Shown piece after piece: positions 45,601 through 57,790 of a stretch of DNA of 64,000 nucleotides (positions are counted from its first letter, which is position 1; each line of letters begins with the position of its first letter). Source of the DNA: Ziziphus jujuba (taxonomy: Eukaryota; Streptophyta; Magnoliopsida; Rosales; Rhamnaceae); NCBI RefSeq assembly GCF_031755915.1, contig NC_083384.1, positions 21,140,001 to 21,204,000 on the forward strand, in the 5' to 3' direction. Under the pieces are notes generated by a model. It saw only the letters and a list, made by a program, of their open reading frames with translations, did not search any database and was not told the DNA's origin. The translations under genes were made by a program, and so were the position numbers.

Positions 45601-46440
45601 TTCATGACCAACAATGATTTCTTATTCAAAATAGATTTATTAACATCCCCAAAAGTCAAATAAAAATTTTTATTTTTCCTTTCTTTTCTACCTTTTCCTT
45701 TCTCACTCACGGTTTCATTGAATTTTGCATCACACTCGGCTTTTTCTCTAAGTTTTTCTTTCTCGAGTTTGTTAAAATTTTTCCACTCAACCTGGGTTTT
45801 AAAGGACTTACCTTGGACAGCAACCTCACCTTTTCCCTTTTGAATGGATGGTGAAATCGTTGGTGACATAGTAGCCTTTTCTTGGAGCTTCTCTTTCCCA
45901 TAATGTATGGCATGTTTATCAAATTGTCATGGCCTCCCCAACAATATATGACCAGCATGCATAGGCACAACATCACACAACACAACATCCACATATTTAT
46001 CTATGCTAAATTTTACTTTGGCTTGTTTATACACTTTCATCTTACCACTATCATTAATCCATTGTAATCTATATGGTTTGAGATGTTTAATAGTTGTGAA
46101 GCCTAATTTATCAACCACAATGTTACTAATTACATTTGTATAACTTCCACTATCAATAATCATATTACAAATCTTACCTTGGATTTCACATCGGGTGTGG
46201 AAGATATTTTCCCTTTGAACTTGATCCTCATCCTTGTATACAGCAAGTACTCTCTTAGATACCAAGTTTAATTTGGCATTGGATGCATGGAGTGTCTCAG
46301 CTTCATCTTCAAGTTCTTCCTCTCCTTGCTCGGTCTCACACTCACTTTCTTCACTTTTCGATTCTAGCTCACCATTACCCTTTAACACCATGATTCTTCT
46401 ATTCGGGCATTGGCTAGCGATGTGTCCTTATCCCTAGCAC
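45601..46440 (-). pseudogene. T11 protease and linker
   Basis: The 154-codon open stretch 46391-45927 starts after the knuckle (IMVLKGNGELESKSEES) and holds IIDSGSYTNVISN (DSG present, Cys changed to Tyr) and HILLGRP. Around 45900 the sequence jumps from YGK to the EKATM part of the linker, removing about 90 bp, probably between GAGA repeats. The linker 45869-45600 follows (YLTFGDVNKSIL). Knuckle remnant near 46440-46400 ([11 protein letters not shown]). Confidence 0.78.
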
Positions 46441-47557
46441 TTAAAATAAATAATTTCTCTAGATCTTGAAGGTTTAGGATCAGATTTTACCTTATTCTTT
46501 GGTGCTTTGACAGATTCGGCTTTGGACTCCCTTTTTGGCTGATTTAACTTTCTTCTCCAACTTTTGACTTTAGGTTGTTTTCAAAGGTAGGATTGTTTCT
46601 CCAGCCACTTGGATTTGATCCTCCACTATTGGAAACACCTCCAAACCATGAGCCTACAACCCTCCTCTTGAATTGATGCTCTAATTTAATAGCCACATGA
46701 AACATCTCCTCCAATTCCACATAATATTGTTACATATCTAGTTGATTGGCTATTTCACAATTCAAACCACCGACAAACCTTGCCATGGTTGATTCTCTAT
46801 CTTCATTCATACTTGACCTCATCATAAGCATCTCCATCTCCTTGTAATAATCCTCCACAGACCTAGTTCCTTGAGATAAAGATTGAAGTCTTTGATGCAG
46901 CAATCTATGATAATGTGATGGTACGAACCGCTTCCTCATAGCTCCTTTCATTTGTCGCCATGTAGTGATCAAGTCATCACCAACTTTCCTTTGGGTGTTT
47001 TGCTCATTGGTCCACCATTGGAGTGCATAATGACCAAATTCCATTGCTGCCAATTTCACCTTTTTAGCCTCTGAATAGTTGTGGCAATCGAAGATCATTT
47101 CCATACATTCTTCCCATTCCAAGTAAGCCTCCGGGTCATTTTTCCCCATGAAAGGTGGTATGTTTACCTTGATGTTGCCAAGATCATCATCTACCTCCTC
47201 TCTCCTATGCCTCCCATGGCCTAGCCTATCTTGGACAGCAAGTGTTTCATCTGTTCCTTCCTTAAAATCATCTCCAAAATATTCCTTTTCAAACACCTCT
47301 CTACACTGTCCATGGCCTCCTCGACTTCCATGGAACTCTTGCCTCAAATTTGGTCCACCATGAAATATTTCTATTCTATCCATCCTTTGATTTATGTGGT
47401 CAAATTGAGCATTCATCCACTGCAATTATTCCAAGATAGCCCTCATGTCCGTTTGTTCACCACTCCCCATAGCGCAGGAATCACCATGGAATCCTACGAA
47501 TTCTTCTTCATTGATTCTTAGTGGTGAATCTCCTCTCCTCAATCTTGAATCTGCCAT
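46441..47557 (-). pseudogene. T11 gag
   Basis: Starts ATG at 47557 (MADSR-like). The 231-codon stretch 47425-46730 is the gag domain: [82 protein letters not shown]. It ends at a stop where T10 has LQQYLEL. C-terminal remnants continue to 46441. One of the best preserved gag copies after T10. Confidence 0.82.
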
Positions 47558-48640
47558 GTTAGTATAATAATACAAAATAAAATATATTCTCCCTCACGTG
47601 TTTCACTCAATCAAGGTCTCGACACTCATGTTTTCACACTAGTTTCGGCTTTTACCCTCTTTTAGGCTGACACACTCTTGTCTTTTTTCACTCAATGAAT
47701 TATCTCAAAGTTCTAATTAAAATGCACAAAAAATAGCAATTAGATCACAAGTATGTTTTAATTAAACTTATCAAAGAAATAGTAGTGAAAAGAAAGCAAT
47801 GCTAAATGAATTAACAAAACCTAGTTTTCGGCTTTTAAGGCGAAATAAGGCAAATCAACAAGAAAATTTTGGAAATAATAAGAACTGGACTAGATGGTAA
47901 GAAATTAATAATCCAATAATGAAATTTTAGAGAAAGAAATTCAAACTCAAACAAGAATCAATTTGAACAAAATTAAAGAGTAGTGTCGGCTGTTGTTATT
48001 GTAATTCTAGTTTTGTATCAATTCCTTTAACTAATTTTAACCTAATAATTTTAGCACCTGAAATTCAAATATCCAACAACAAAAATAATTCTCCAGCAAC
48101 TCCAAGAAATTTCCTAAATAATCAACAAATCAGCAGCTCCAAAAAATTTCCAGCAACAAATTTCAACACCAAATTCAACAAACCGAAATTTTTTTTTATT
48201 TGGCTTTTTTTTCTTTTTTTTTTCTTTTTTTTTTTAACTAACAGAACATAAGACAACTGTAGTAGCAATAATCAACACAAAAGTTCCAATTCCAACACCA
48301 AACAATACCAAACCTGTGACCTCCCAAACAAAATACAAATTGTGCAGTTTTTTTTTTTTTTTTATATATGTTCGGCTTTTCTTTTTTTTCTTTTTTATTT
48401 TTGAATATATGAATGCAAATATTTAAGACTAAAACAGCAAATAAAAATCAAGAAAAACCAAAATTAACAAGAACAATGATGAAAAACAACAAATAAACTA
48501 GGAAGCAAAAATACGGTAAAACTAGGAAATCCTAATTCAACTAGGAATGATAGAAGCAACCATAACCTAATACTAAAATTGCAAATTAACACAAAAACAA
48601 ATAACAAAAATAAAGATAAATCAAACCTGAACAAAATTTG
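47558..48640 (-). other. T11 untranslated leader
   Basis: About 1.08 kb, with T runs on the plus strand (48189-48196, 48219-48235, 48350-48363, 48380-48400), i.e. A runs in the RNA, as in the other family copies. No coding signal. Confidence 0.68.
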
Positions 48641-48652
48641 GCTCTGATACCA
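48641..48652 (-). other. Primer binding site of T11, iMet type
   Basis: Minus strand TGGTATCAGAGC: an exact match to the initiator tRNA-Met site. The adjacent LTR end has one changed base (48655, G instead of T). Confidence 0.92.
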
Positions 48653-48654
48653 AA

Positions 48655-49774
48655 GGATACGAACCTAGGATGACCTACTTCTAAACTCGTATTATATTAG
48701 CCCAGATCTAATTATGTTCAAGTTCTAATTGTCACCTTGACCCTAACTAACCTGTGGTTAGAAACCTTTATATATAATGAAGATGCCACAATAGGTGATG
48801 GAAGGACTATTGATAAGTCAAACTAAAACACTCATTCACTAATGGTATTTTAGGTGTTTCAAAGAACAAAGAGAATTCAATCTCACAAATAATTTTCTGT
48901 ATAAAATTCAAGCTTGATTTCTCATTGAAAATAAGCCTTTAAGTAGGCTTTGAATGAACAAAATAAAACCTTAAAAGGATTAGGAAATTTTGGCCAACGT
49001 AAAATCCAATTAGGAAATTGCCTAATTTCACACCCTTACCTAATCTAATTTGGATTAATTAATTCCTTTTTTTTGAATTAGGAATTAGTTAATTTACAAT
49101 GAAAATAATAAAACAATAACTTACCTAAACTTATTTGTCCTGAAAATAAATAAAGAAAAACCTAAAGTAAAGGTAATTTCCTAAAGCAAAAAGTAGAAAT
49201 CAAATTAGGAAACTAGAATACTAGCTTTTTGACTAAGTTGATTTTGACCAAGTTTTGACCAATTTGAGTTCCAAATCAGATTCTATATGCTTTTTAGATG
49301 CCAGATAAGATTATTATGGAGTCCCACATGATACCCTTGCTTGAAGGAACGAGAAAAAACCAACTCAGCAAAATACAATAAAGCCAGCAAGCAATACAAC
49401 AATTTTAGGCCAAATTTTGAAGCTGTCCGTACAAGTTGGTTTTACTTCTGCCTTGACTTGTTTCCATGACTTCTTATTGATATTTATTCAATCCATAAAG
49501 AGTTGGAACCATTTATTGCTAGTTGGACTCCATAAATGCACCAAAATCGCTACCCGGGTTTGTATCGACTTCCACCACTTGTATGCCCAAAACAAGTCTT
49601 GAATCTTCGTATATGGACAAGTGCTCTTGAGAATGAATTATTCCCTGAATAACGGCAGCAAATATTTTCCTAAATCTCTTAGCTTGAGCCCTAATAATCG
49701 GCCTGATCTTCATCCGTATCGGGTCAGCAATCCAGCTGATTGTCGGTTGTGCAAGCATAGAAGGATTCGCATCA
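48655..49774 (-). repeat. 5' LTR of T11
   Basis: 1120 bp, from TGATGCGAATCC (minus strand, 49774) to CGTATCC at 48655. The palindrome near 49055-49090, TATA-like element and hairpins are present. The flank after 49774 is CCACT; its partner was lost with the other end. Confidence 0.88.
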
Positions 49775-50785
49775 CCACTACTACTCCTCATTGGGTTTGG
49801 GGAAAATTAACCCATCTCCAGCCATCTATGAGCAACAAATGGTGGCTAGACCACCAAATTTCACAACAAATGGTGGCCAAACACTTTCAAGATTAGCGAC
49901 CTAAAATAGGCGGTTGCTGTTGACTTTCTCATTGAATTTTAACCAATTTCCCAAAAAAAACTTAATCCCCATGCCTTGTAGCAAAATTATCCATGGAAGT
50001 CCAACAAAACAGGCTGAGTTTTTGGCTAAATTACTACCGAGCTCCCTAGATCGATCTTTCTTCCTATGGCAATGTGATTTTTTATTGGTCAAAAATTTGT
50101 CGGATATTGTTTGTTTCAGGTCATGCCATATCTTCTCCCCCACATCCATTAGCACTTCTGTTCTTTCTACACATGAATTGAAAAATCTATCAATAGGTAA
50201 TTTGGCCGATTTTTATGACATGTTTTTCAACTACCAGCAACACTTTTGAACCAATGTTAATACACCAATGTATTCCCTGTCTCTTGGGCTTTCTATTTAT
50301 ATAAAGTTTGTAAATTTTGGACATCGTTTGATAGTTTTTTTATTTTTGGATTAATTAGTTTAACACCAGATAAAATTAAACTGTGTTTGAAAAAACAATT
50401 AGATAAATTTGATGAAATTGAAGTTGGACTTATGTAATTATATGTTAATAGATCATATTAGAATGTTAAATTTCATTAAATTGGTCTTCAGATGAAAAAC
50501 CCTAATTTTGGGTGTGGGAATTAAATTCTTATAGTAATTAGCCCCTTTTACGACAAATTTTTGCAATTGGAGTATTGCAAAAGCTATTTTAGGACATTTA
50601 ATATGCACCAATTTCTTTAGTTTAGTTTTCGAAAGCCTAAAAAGTGTTTTTGTTATATTCTAGGCATCAAGATAGAGACAGGAGGTGAGCCGGCAGCAGA
50701 TCAAAAGTGAGTTTTATCTCTATGAGTGGATTTATTTCCTAAACATTTTTAGGGCATACTGAATTGATGGTTCATGATATTCAAA
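49775..50785. other. Non-coding, probably a long-LTR fragment
   Basis: No supported gene. Near 50665-50745 'aggcatcaagatagagacagg...gtgagccgg' and 'tgagtggatttatttcc' resemble the middle of long gypsy LTRs read in sense direction. The same sequence resumes after the solo LTR at 51895, which proves it was one piece before T12 inserted. Confidence 0.35.
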
Positions 50786-51899
50786 TGATGTGAATCCGCC
50801 GAAACCCACTCAACCAACAACCTGTTGGGGTGCCAACCCGATACGGATGAAGACCGGGCCGATCACCAGTGCTCAAGCTAAGAAGTTTAAGGACAATCTT
50901 AATTCATATTCAAAATGGCTTGTCCATACCCGAAAATCCAAGACCTATCTTGAGCATACAAGTGGTGGAAGCCAGTACGGACCCACGTAGCAGTTTTGGT
51001 GCAATTATGGAGGCCGAAAAGCATGAAATTGTTCCAATGTTTCATGTATTCAATACATATGTCTAAGAGGACATGGAATCAAGTCAAAGTAACTTCAAAG
51101 TCGTCCAAAAAGGGGTTGTACAGACAGTTAGGAAATTTGGACTGTTTTTGCTCTATTTTGTGCTCGCTTTATTGTATTATGTTGAATTGGATTTTGTTTT
51201 TCTTTCAAGCAAGGGAAATGTGTGGGACTTCATAATAAGCTTATTTGGCATCTAAAAAGCATATAGAAGCTGATTTGGAGCTCAAAGTGGTCAAAGATTG
51301 GTCAAAATCAACTTAATCAAAAATCTAGTATTTTAGTTTCCTAATTTGATTCTACTTTTTATTTTAGGAAATTACCATTACTTTTTGGTTTTTATTTATT
51401 CATTTGCTGGAGAAATAATTTTAGGAAAGTTATTATTTTATTATTTTCATTGTAAATTCATTAATTCCTAATTCAAAATAAAGGAATTAATTAATGCAAA
51501 TTAGATTAGGAAAGGAGTGAGAATTTCGGCCACCATAGGAAACCACTTTGTATGGCCGGTTTTCCCTTTGTTTTTAAGTTTTATTTTGTGACTTTGTAGC
51601 CTATTTAAAGGCTTATTTTTCAGTAAGAATTAAGCTTGAATTTTATACAGAAAATTATTTATGAGATTGAATTTTCTTTGTTATCTTTGAACACCTAAAA
51701 CACCATTAGTGAATGAGTGTTTTAGTTTGACTTATCAATAGGCCTTCCATCACCTATTGTGGCGTCTTCATTATATACCAAAGTTTCTAATCACAAGTTG
51801 ATTAGGGGTCTAGGTGATCATTAGAACTTGAACATAATTAGATCTGGGCTAATATAATACGGGTTTAGGAGCAGATCGTCCTAGGTTCGTATCATCAAA
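50781..51899 (+). repeat. T12: solo LTR of family 1 with TCAAA target duplication
   Basis: The LTR spans 50786-51894 (1109 bp, TGATGTGAATCC to CGTATCA) between TCAAA 50781-50785 and TCAAA 51895-51899, an exact duplication. Hairpin stem 1 CAATAGG/CCTATTG (51736-51759); stem 2 CTAATC/GATTAG (51787-51805), a compensatory variant of the T10 stem. The open pol-tail reading at its start persists for 66 codons (PITSAQAKKFKDNL). Confidence 0.95.
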
Positions 51900-52264
51900 G
51901 TTTTATGAAATTTTATATACATTTTGTAAAAGCTATCATTTCATGTCCAATTTTTAATATACTCACGATGAAATTGTGGATCTTGGTATTTGAAAGTTTT
52001 GGTAGTTGGATTGATTACTGTTATATTCACATGGTAATATTTTAGCATCAAAGAAATATTTATTAATTGATTATTTTATTTGGTTTATTTATATATGATT
52101 TGCATATGATATGTCAAATAGTTACATTGAGCTTTTATGTATGACTATAAGGAAATATATGATATTTTGTTACGTGATGTATGTGAAATACAGATTGGTG
52201 ATACTGTGTGCCAAGCAATACCAAGGTTACAGATACAAATATGGATTCAGTTATGGATATAGTT

Positions 52265-52292
52265 ATAATTATATATATATATATATATATAT
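52265..52292. repeat. (AT)n microsatellite
   Basis: An uninterrupted AT dinucleotide tract of about 13 units within 52265-52292. Confidence 0.9.
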
Positions 52293-53291
52293 TACTCAAC
52301 CTCCATATTATCACATAATGTGGAGGCTAGCTAACACGTTCTAGCTCTATGACAGCTCTTGGATGCTAAGGGTTGTATGACAGTTTCCCTTTTTCTCATT
52401 GGCTTTGTATTGCCTTAGGATGCTAAAGGTTGTATAAGAGGATTTCGTATGGGGCATGGTACACAGGTTCTAGTATTAGCTGAGTTATGGTTATAAAATT
52501 TATTTTGTTAAGCATAAGAAGTTAAGGCTGGTATCATATTTACAAATATATTTCAATGAAATATTAAATTTGCTATATTTTTAGAAAAAAATTCATAGAT
52601 TTTGTGAAAGATATTTTCCAAAACTAGGGAATTTTCAATAGAGTGGAAGTGAAATTTTATGAGAATTATTTTAAAAATAAATGATTATTTTCATATTTTT
52701 ATTTTATTCCGCCAGTTGAGCTTGTCTAATGGTTTTGTTTTTAAACTGATCTCATAGGCCTCAGCAGATAATTATGTTCATCAAGTCCAAGCATCTTCAT
52801 TGTTTATATGATATTCGGCTGCTGATGTATTATTTATTTTTCTTTGACTCTAATAATAGCAAATATTCTTCTTTTTTTTTATTGAATTCTAATGTATACA
52901 ATATATTAAGCATTTTTAACATTTTACATTGGTTCATTGTACTTCTTAGATTGTTTTAATGGATTAACGTAATATGTATGACTTTTATACTATTTTTAAT
53001 TGATGATTTTTTTAAGAATTCCCTAAAAAAATGTTTATATTATTCCATATATATTATTGAATTTCATCCAATTACGGGATGTTTTATCAGATTTTCAATA
53101 GAAAACTTAGTATGGCTTTCCTAGATGGGACCGCTTTGTATGTCTGAGATGGACTTAAGAGTAGTCCTGTCTAAAATCCCAACAGAAAATTTTAATAGCC
53201 CCTAAAAGTGATCATATCCTTTATTTTTGCCAATAATATAATTTTAAAATAAAATAATACTTGATAAAAATAATTAATAATAAACAGTACA

Positions 53292-53329
53292 AAAATGCAT
53301 AAGTAGGTGTAAAATGCATAAGTAGGTGT
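53292..53329. repeat. 19-bp tandem duplication
   Basis: AAAATGCATAAGTAGGTGT twice in a row (53292-53310, 53311-53329), no mismatch seen. Confidence 0.9.
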
Positions 53330-53638
53330 GCATTCTAGTTAAAACATTTTAGTTAAAAAAAAATTACTATTTTGGAAGAAAAAAATTAATTAATAATTTA
53401 ACAAAACCTTTTTTTTTTTTTTTGGTGAGTAAGTTTAAAGATAAGTTTTTCTTGTGAATAATGCACCTAGTACATTTTTATTTTTCATAGTTAATTTTAT
53501 TATATTTAAATTTTAATTAAAAATTTGACTATTTAAATCGCACAGTTGGATTGTTTAAATTGCGTGTTAATAAAAGCTATGGTCTAAACCGCTCAAATCT
53601 AAAATTTAAAAAAAGTATAATTAAAAGAGGTCACATGC

Positions 53639-53678
53639 AATGTACATGAATAGTTGGAAATGTACATGAATAGTTCAT
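53639..53678. repeat. 20-bp tandem duplication
   Basis: AATGTACATGAATAGTT followed by three variable bases, present twice head to tail (53639-53658, 53659-53678). Confidence 0.85.
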
Positions 53679-54239
53679 TTGTAATTGGATCAATTGGCAT
53701 AGAATTTAAAACTTCAAAGCTTAAATCACACAATTTCAAAATTGTATGCTTAAATTATACAACCTAAAATTTTAAAATACTAAAATGCAACTAACTCAAA
53801 GATAAATTCAAATAAATTGTTTGCAATTTTTATGGCTAGTATTTACTCTAAATTTATGGCAAAAGATGAAAAAAAGAAAAAAAGAAAAAAAGGTGACATT
53901 CTTTATACATGGCCTGAATGATTGATGTCTTAACTGCATAACTTTTTAAATTCTTACCAATGGTTTTTAAAAGATTAAAATTACATTAAAAGGAAAAGCC
54001 ACAAAAGCCACCATACAATGTGTCTATTTATGCTAGTTTTTTTTGTTTGAAAAATAAATCACCAAAAAATTACAAAATATCCTTTATATTTTTATTCAAT
54101 CTTCAATTTGTCTGCTAAACATTTATTTGAAACATTTTCCCTCTAAGCTTTTGCATTGTATTAATTTACTCGCTCTTTAAAATTTGTTATTAAATTTTGA
54201 TGAAATTAACCAACCAATACTACAACTGCTTGCTTATAT

Positions 54240-54775
54240 CACTGCAAAAAAATGGGAATTAGTGACTAAATCTTTTGCATCCAAAATTTTTTTGTCCTTT
54301 AAGGGGAACATTAGTGACCATATTATGGTCGCTAAATATTTTGGTATCTCATATTGGAAAAATGGTAAGGTACCATTTTTAGCAACCAGGGATTGGTTAC
54401 TAAATCTTAGTTTTCAGTGACCAATTAAGTTTTGGTTACTCAATGTGAGAGTGGAAAAATTTTTCCCCCTTTTTTTTTGGCGGGAAGAAGATTTTTCAAT
54501 GACCAAACATATATTGGTCACTGAAATTAATTATCACTAACCAATAGTTTGGTTATTAATAGTTTAAATAATTAAAATTGAAAAAAATATATAAATGCAT
54601 GAGATTGGTGACCATTCTTTGGTCACTTAAAATTTTGTATTAGTAGCCAATAAATTGGTCACTAATACTAATAATGTGTAAGCAGATGTAGGTTGGTTAC
54701 ATAAAAAGAGCACAAATAAATTGTTTACTAGATGCAACTTTTGGTGCAACATAATTGCTATATATAGTTGTAGTA
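54240..54775. mobile_element. T13: CACTA-like non-autonomous element or terminal fragment
   Basis: Starts CACTGCAAAAAAATGG followed by GAATTAGTGACTAA, close to the CACTACAAGAAAAAT-type ends of plant CACTA (En/Spm) transposons. About 500 bp follow with many short motifs in both directions (AGTGACCA, TTGGTCACT, TTGGTTACT), the subterminal repeats typical of such elements. A possible other end is TAGTTGTAGTA near 54775. The 3-bp target duplication is not clear (TAT against ATT). No transposase. Confidence 0.55.
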
Positions 54776-54948
54776 ATTAAAATAATATAACAAAATATTA
54801 ATATAAGACTTCTTGTTTTTTTTTTTTTTTTTTTTGGATAGAATATGAATATAACACTCTAGGTGATCTAAAAGCTTTTATTGTTAAAATGTTGCATGAG
54901 TGAACAAAAGGTTGATAGTTGAAATTTTTTGAAATTAAAAAAAAAAAA
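54776..54948. other. Spacer before T14
   Basis: AT-rich, with a 22-base T run (54815-54836) and an A run just before T14. No gene. Confidence 0.4.
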
Positions 54949-55844
54949 TGACGATATAGTACATGATGAGGACATGACAAGGAGCACCCCAAGATGGAGT
55001 CCAGAGCCACTTCAAATCTCTACGGGACCAATAACCAGGGTAAAAGTAAAGAGGTTTAAAAAAGCACTAAATGGTTTAATCCAAGAGGTGTTCACATCCC
55101 AAGGAAGCAAGTTCACTACTGAAGATGAACCAAAATTAGTCCATATGATAGGAACAGAGGATGCCAATATGAAAGAAAGCATAACGCATGGAATCCAACA
55201 ATATGGTGATGTGGCACGGTTTGATGACGTCGATGGTGATGTGGCATCATATGGTGACATGGCACTTTTGCCATGTGGAGGGTGATATGCGCCTACATGG
55301 CATTGGCTGAATTTTATAATTAGGAAATATTAGTTTTTATTTTATGTCTTGATTGGATTTTGGCATGTTGCCTATTTTATTTTTTCAATTTAGTTTTATT
55401 AGGTTTTTAAAGTACTTTCCTATTTTTATTAGGAAACTAAGAGATAAATTAGGTTTCCTAAACCTATCAACATTATGTTTCCTAAACCTAATTTTCATCC
55501 ATAATTATTTTTAGCAAATTTAGGAAATCTTTGTAATTTATTTTGCCTATTTAAAGGCACACAAGTCATGAATAAAATTCAGATTACAATTTTGATTCAA
55601 AGTGAGAGTGATTCTCTTGGTTCTCTAAGAACTATATCAAACTTTTTCAAGCTTTGCTTGTGGAGTTCAAATTCGATTTATCAATAGGTTATTCCGCACC
55701 CTATTGTGGCGTCTTCACCATACCAAGGTTCTTACCTCAAATATAGGTAACGGATTGAGGTCTTTCATTGATAACTTGTAATTAGACGGTCTAAATCAAC
55801 CTTTGTTACGGGTTTAGGAGCAGGTCATCCTAGGTTCGTATCAA
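54949..55844 (+). repeat. 5' LTR of T14
   Basis: Ends TTCGTATCA at 55844. The start is less certain: TGACGATAT at 54949 (after an A run) or TGATGAGGAC at 54964. Open reading to 55285 (RSTPRWSPEPLQ, GPITRVKVKRFKKALNGLIQ) is homologous to the pol tail in family 1 LTRs. TATA-like CCTATTTAAAGG near 55546; hairpins 55682-55706 and 55732-55750. The motif ATGGTGATGTGGCA occurs at 55203 and 55233, with a variant at 55251. Confidence 0.75.
55682..55750 (+). promoter_or_regulatory. R/U5 hairpins of T14
   Basis: Stem 1 CAATAGG (55682-55688)/CCTATTG (55700-55706), loop 11. Stem 2 TTACC (55732-55736)/GGTAA (55746-55750). In family 1 stem 2 is CTAACC/GGTTAG: different bases, pairing kept. Confidence 0.6.
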
Positions 55845-55847
55845 TTT

Positions 55848-55859
55848 GGTATTAGAGCT
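55848..55859 (+). other. Primer binding site of T14, iMet type
   Basis: TGGTATTAGAGC, one mismatch to the initiator tRNA-Met site, three bases after the LTR. Confidence 0.85.
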
Positions 55860-56633
55860 AGTTTCTAATTACAGGTTTGATCTATCTATCTTTGTTGTCA
55901 TTATTTTTCTTTGTTCTTTGTTTTTTTGGTGAGTTTTAGCATTAGGTTAGAAATTGCATCTTTGATTTCTTCGGTTGTTCTTTGTGTTTGGGTTGCTATG
56001 TTTTTCTTTGCATTTTGTTTTTGTTTTCTTTATTCATTCAAATCAGATCGTATTTAAAAAAAAAAAACAAAAACAAAAACAAAAACAAAACTTCGTTCTT
56101 AAATTTTTTTTTTCTTATTCTTGTGGTTTGTGGCATTGAATTATTGAGATTTCAAGAGAAACCAGGTAGTGAAATTTTTTTTGGTTGATTTGAGGAGCAC
56201 CAAAAACAAGCCAAAATCAACACCAAAAATAAGGTTTGTTGAATATTCACTAATTCCACTTTGTAAATCTCATTCCAATTTGTTCTTCATATTCTAGTTT
56301 CTTTTGTTTGTGCCAAATTTCTTGTTGAGCTTTCATCGTTGCCTTTTTCTTGTTACTTTTCATTTTATTTATCTTTTTAGCCTTATTTTCACAACTGTTT
56401 GGTAGGTCTATTTGGATTGTTACTTGCTAATTTGTTTTCGTTTAAAATTAGTTTGCAAAGAACCAAATAGAATTACTAGAGTGGTAAAAGGCAAGAGAGG
56501 TGAGAATTATAGAGGGTAAAAGCCGAACTATAACTAGAGTGCAAACACGAGTGAATTGAGACCTTGAATTTGAGCAAAACACGTGAGGGAGTGGTGTGAG
56601 GTCCTTTTTACTAACAAGTTCTATAGAAAAATC
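55860..56633 (+). other. T14 untranslated leader
   Basis: Contains an A-rich simple repeat of CAAAAA units (about 56055-56090). It ends with 'gtgagggagtg' like family 1. No coding signal. Confidence 0.65.
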
Positions 56634-57790
56634 ATGTCACAAGACCAAAGCAAAGAAAGCGTGGAAGGAACTCCAGGTGTGGCTGATCCAAAGTTATACA
56701 TTCAAGCCATGGTGGGAGAACTTCAAAGAGCACTACAGTTGGAGATGGGGCAGATTCATGATTGGTTGGATAGGATGGAATCATTTATCCAAATGCCACA
56801 GCAACGACCTCCACAAAGGTTTGCTCATGGACGTGGTAGAGGAAGAAATAGTCCAAGAAGGGAAGACTGGGAACCAGTGGGAGATGACTATGAGGAAGAA
56901 GAGGAAGACATTTGTTCGGGAACCAATCAATTCCATGGGAGAGATAGGTTAGACCGAGGCAATGACTATGGAGGAATTAAGATCAAAATACCATCATTCC
57001 AAGGTAAAAGTGATCCAAAAGCATATCTCGAGTGGGAGAAGAGAATTGAGATGGTATTTGATTGTCAGAACTACTCCGAGGCTGAAAAGGTTAAATTAGC
57101 CACCATTGCATTCACAGACTATACTATTGGATGGTGGGACAAAAAGACACTTTCTGAAGGTGAGCAGGTCAAAGACCTATAGATACATGGGTGGAGATGA
57201 AGGCTTTGATGAGGAAGCGTTTCGTACCTAGCCATTACTATGGAAGCATTTTTTAGAAACTACAAAGCTTGTCTAAAGGAAATAGGAGTGTGGAGGACTA
57301 TTATAAGGAGATGGAAATCCTTATGATGAAGGCCAATGTTGAGGAGGATAGGGAGGCTACAATGGCACGTTTCTTGGCTGGTTTGAATAAGGAAATAGCA
57401 AATCAAGTGGACTTGCATCATTATGTGGAGATTGAGGAGATGTTGCATATGGCCATCAAAGTAGAACAACAACTCAAAAGGAGGGATACCACAAGACCTA
57501 GTATTGCTCAAAACACTTGGAAAGCAAGCCCATCCACATGGAAACACAATCAGCCCAAGTTTGAAGATAAAGCCACCACATGGCCTAAATCCAAAGTTAA
57601 GGCCGAACCATACTCATCCAAGCAAGTAAGTAAATCCGATTCATCTTCAACTAGATATCAAGATATCATGTGCTTTAAATGTCAAGGCAGGGGTCATATT
57701 GCAAGTGAATGTCCAAATAAGAGGGTCATGGTGATTTGGGAAAGTGGAGACATTGAAACTGAAGAGGAAGAGTCAGATAATGAATCCATG
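56634..57790 (+). pseudogene. T14 gag (frameshifted)
   Basis: Starts ATG at 56634 (MSQDQSKESVEG). An Arg/Gly segment (HGRGRGRNSPRRE) and an acidic stretch precede the gag domain (GGIKIKIPSFQGKSDPKAYLEWEKR, CQNYSEAEKVKLATIAF). A shift and stop at about 57180 break it. The second frame, from 57269, continues [29 protein letters not shown] and LHHYVEIEEMLHMAIKVEQQLKRR. The CCHC knuckle [14 protein letters not shown] at 57670-57711 is intact. Confidence 0.83.

Larger units (their letters stand above)
45037..49774 (-). mobile_element. T11: family 1 element with rearranged mini-pol
   Basis: Minus strand: 5' LTR 49774-48655, PBS 48652-48641, leader, gag from ATG 47557, protease, mini-pol, IN C-terminus, PPT 45196-45184, 3' LTR start 45183-45037 (truncated at the T9 junction). 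Same RT/RNase H/IN-core loss and same junctions as T3 and T6, but in the opposite orientation. The best preserved mini-pol copy for reading frame. Confidence 0.87.
51900..54239. other. Non-coding AT-rich stretch
   Basis: Continues the region before T12. It contains an AT dinucleotide run (about 52256-52292), T runs (52867-52880, 53408-53424) and two short tandem duplications listed separately. Text near 52725-52790 and 52320-52470 is compatible with a long-LTR fragment, but I cannot prove it. Small ORFs (52111-52344, 52774-52959) show no family features. Confidence 0.4.

Noticed and set aside
49914..50249. 111-codon ORF between T11 and T12
   Set aside because: No recognisable domain, an overlapping ORF on the other strand, and the surroundings look like a non-coding repeat fragment.
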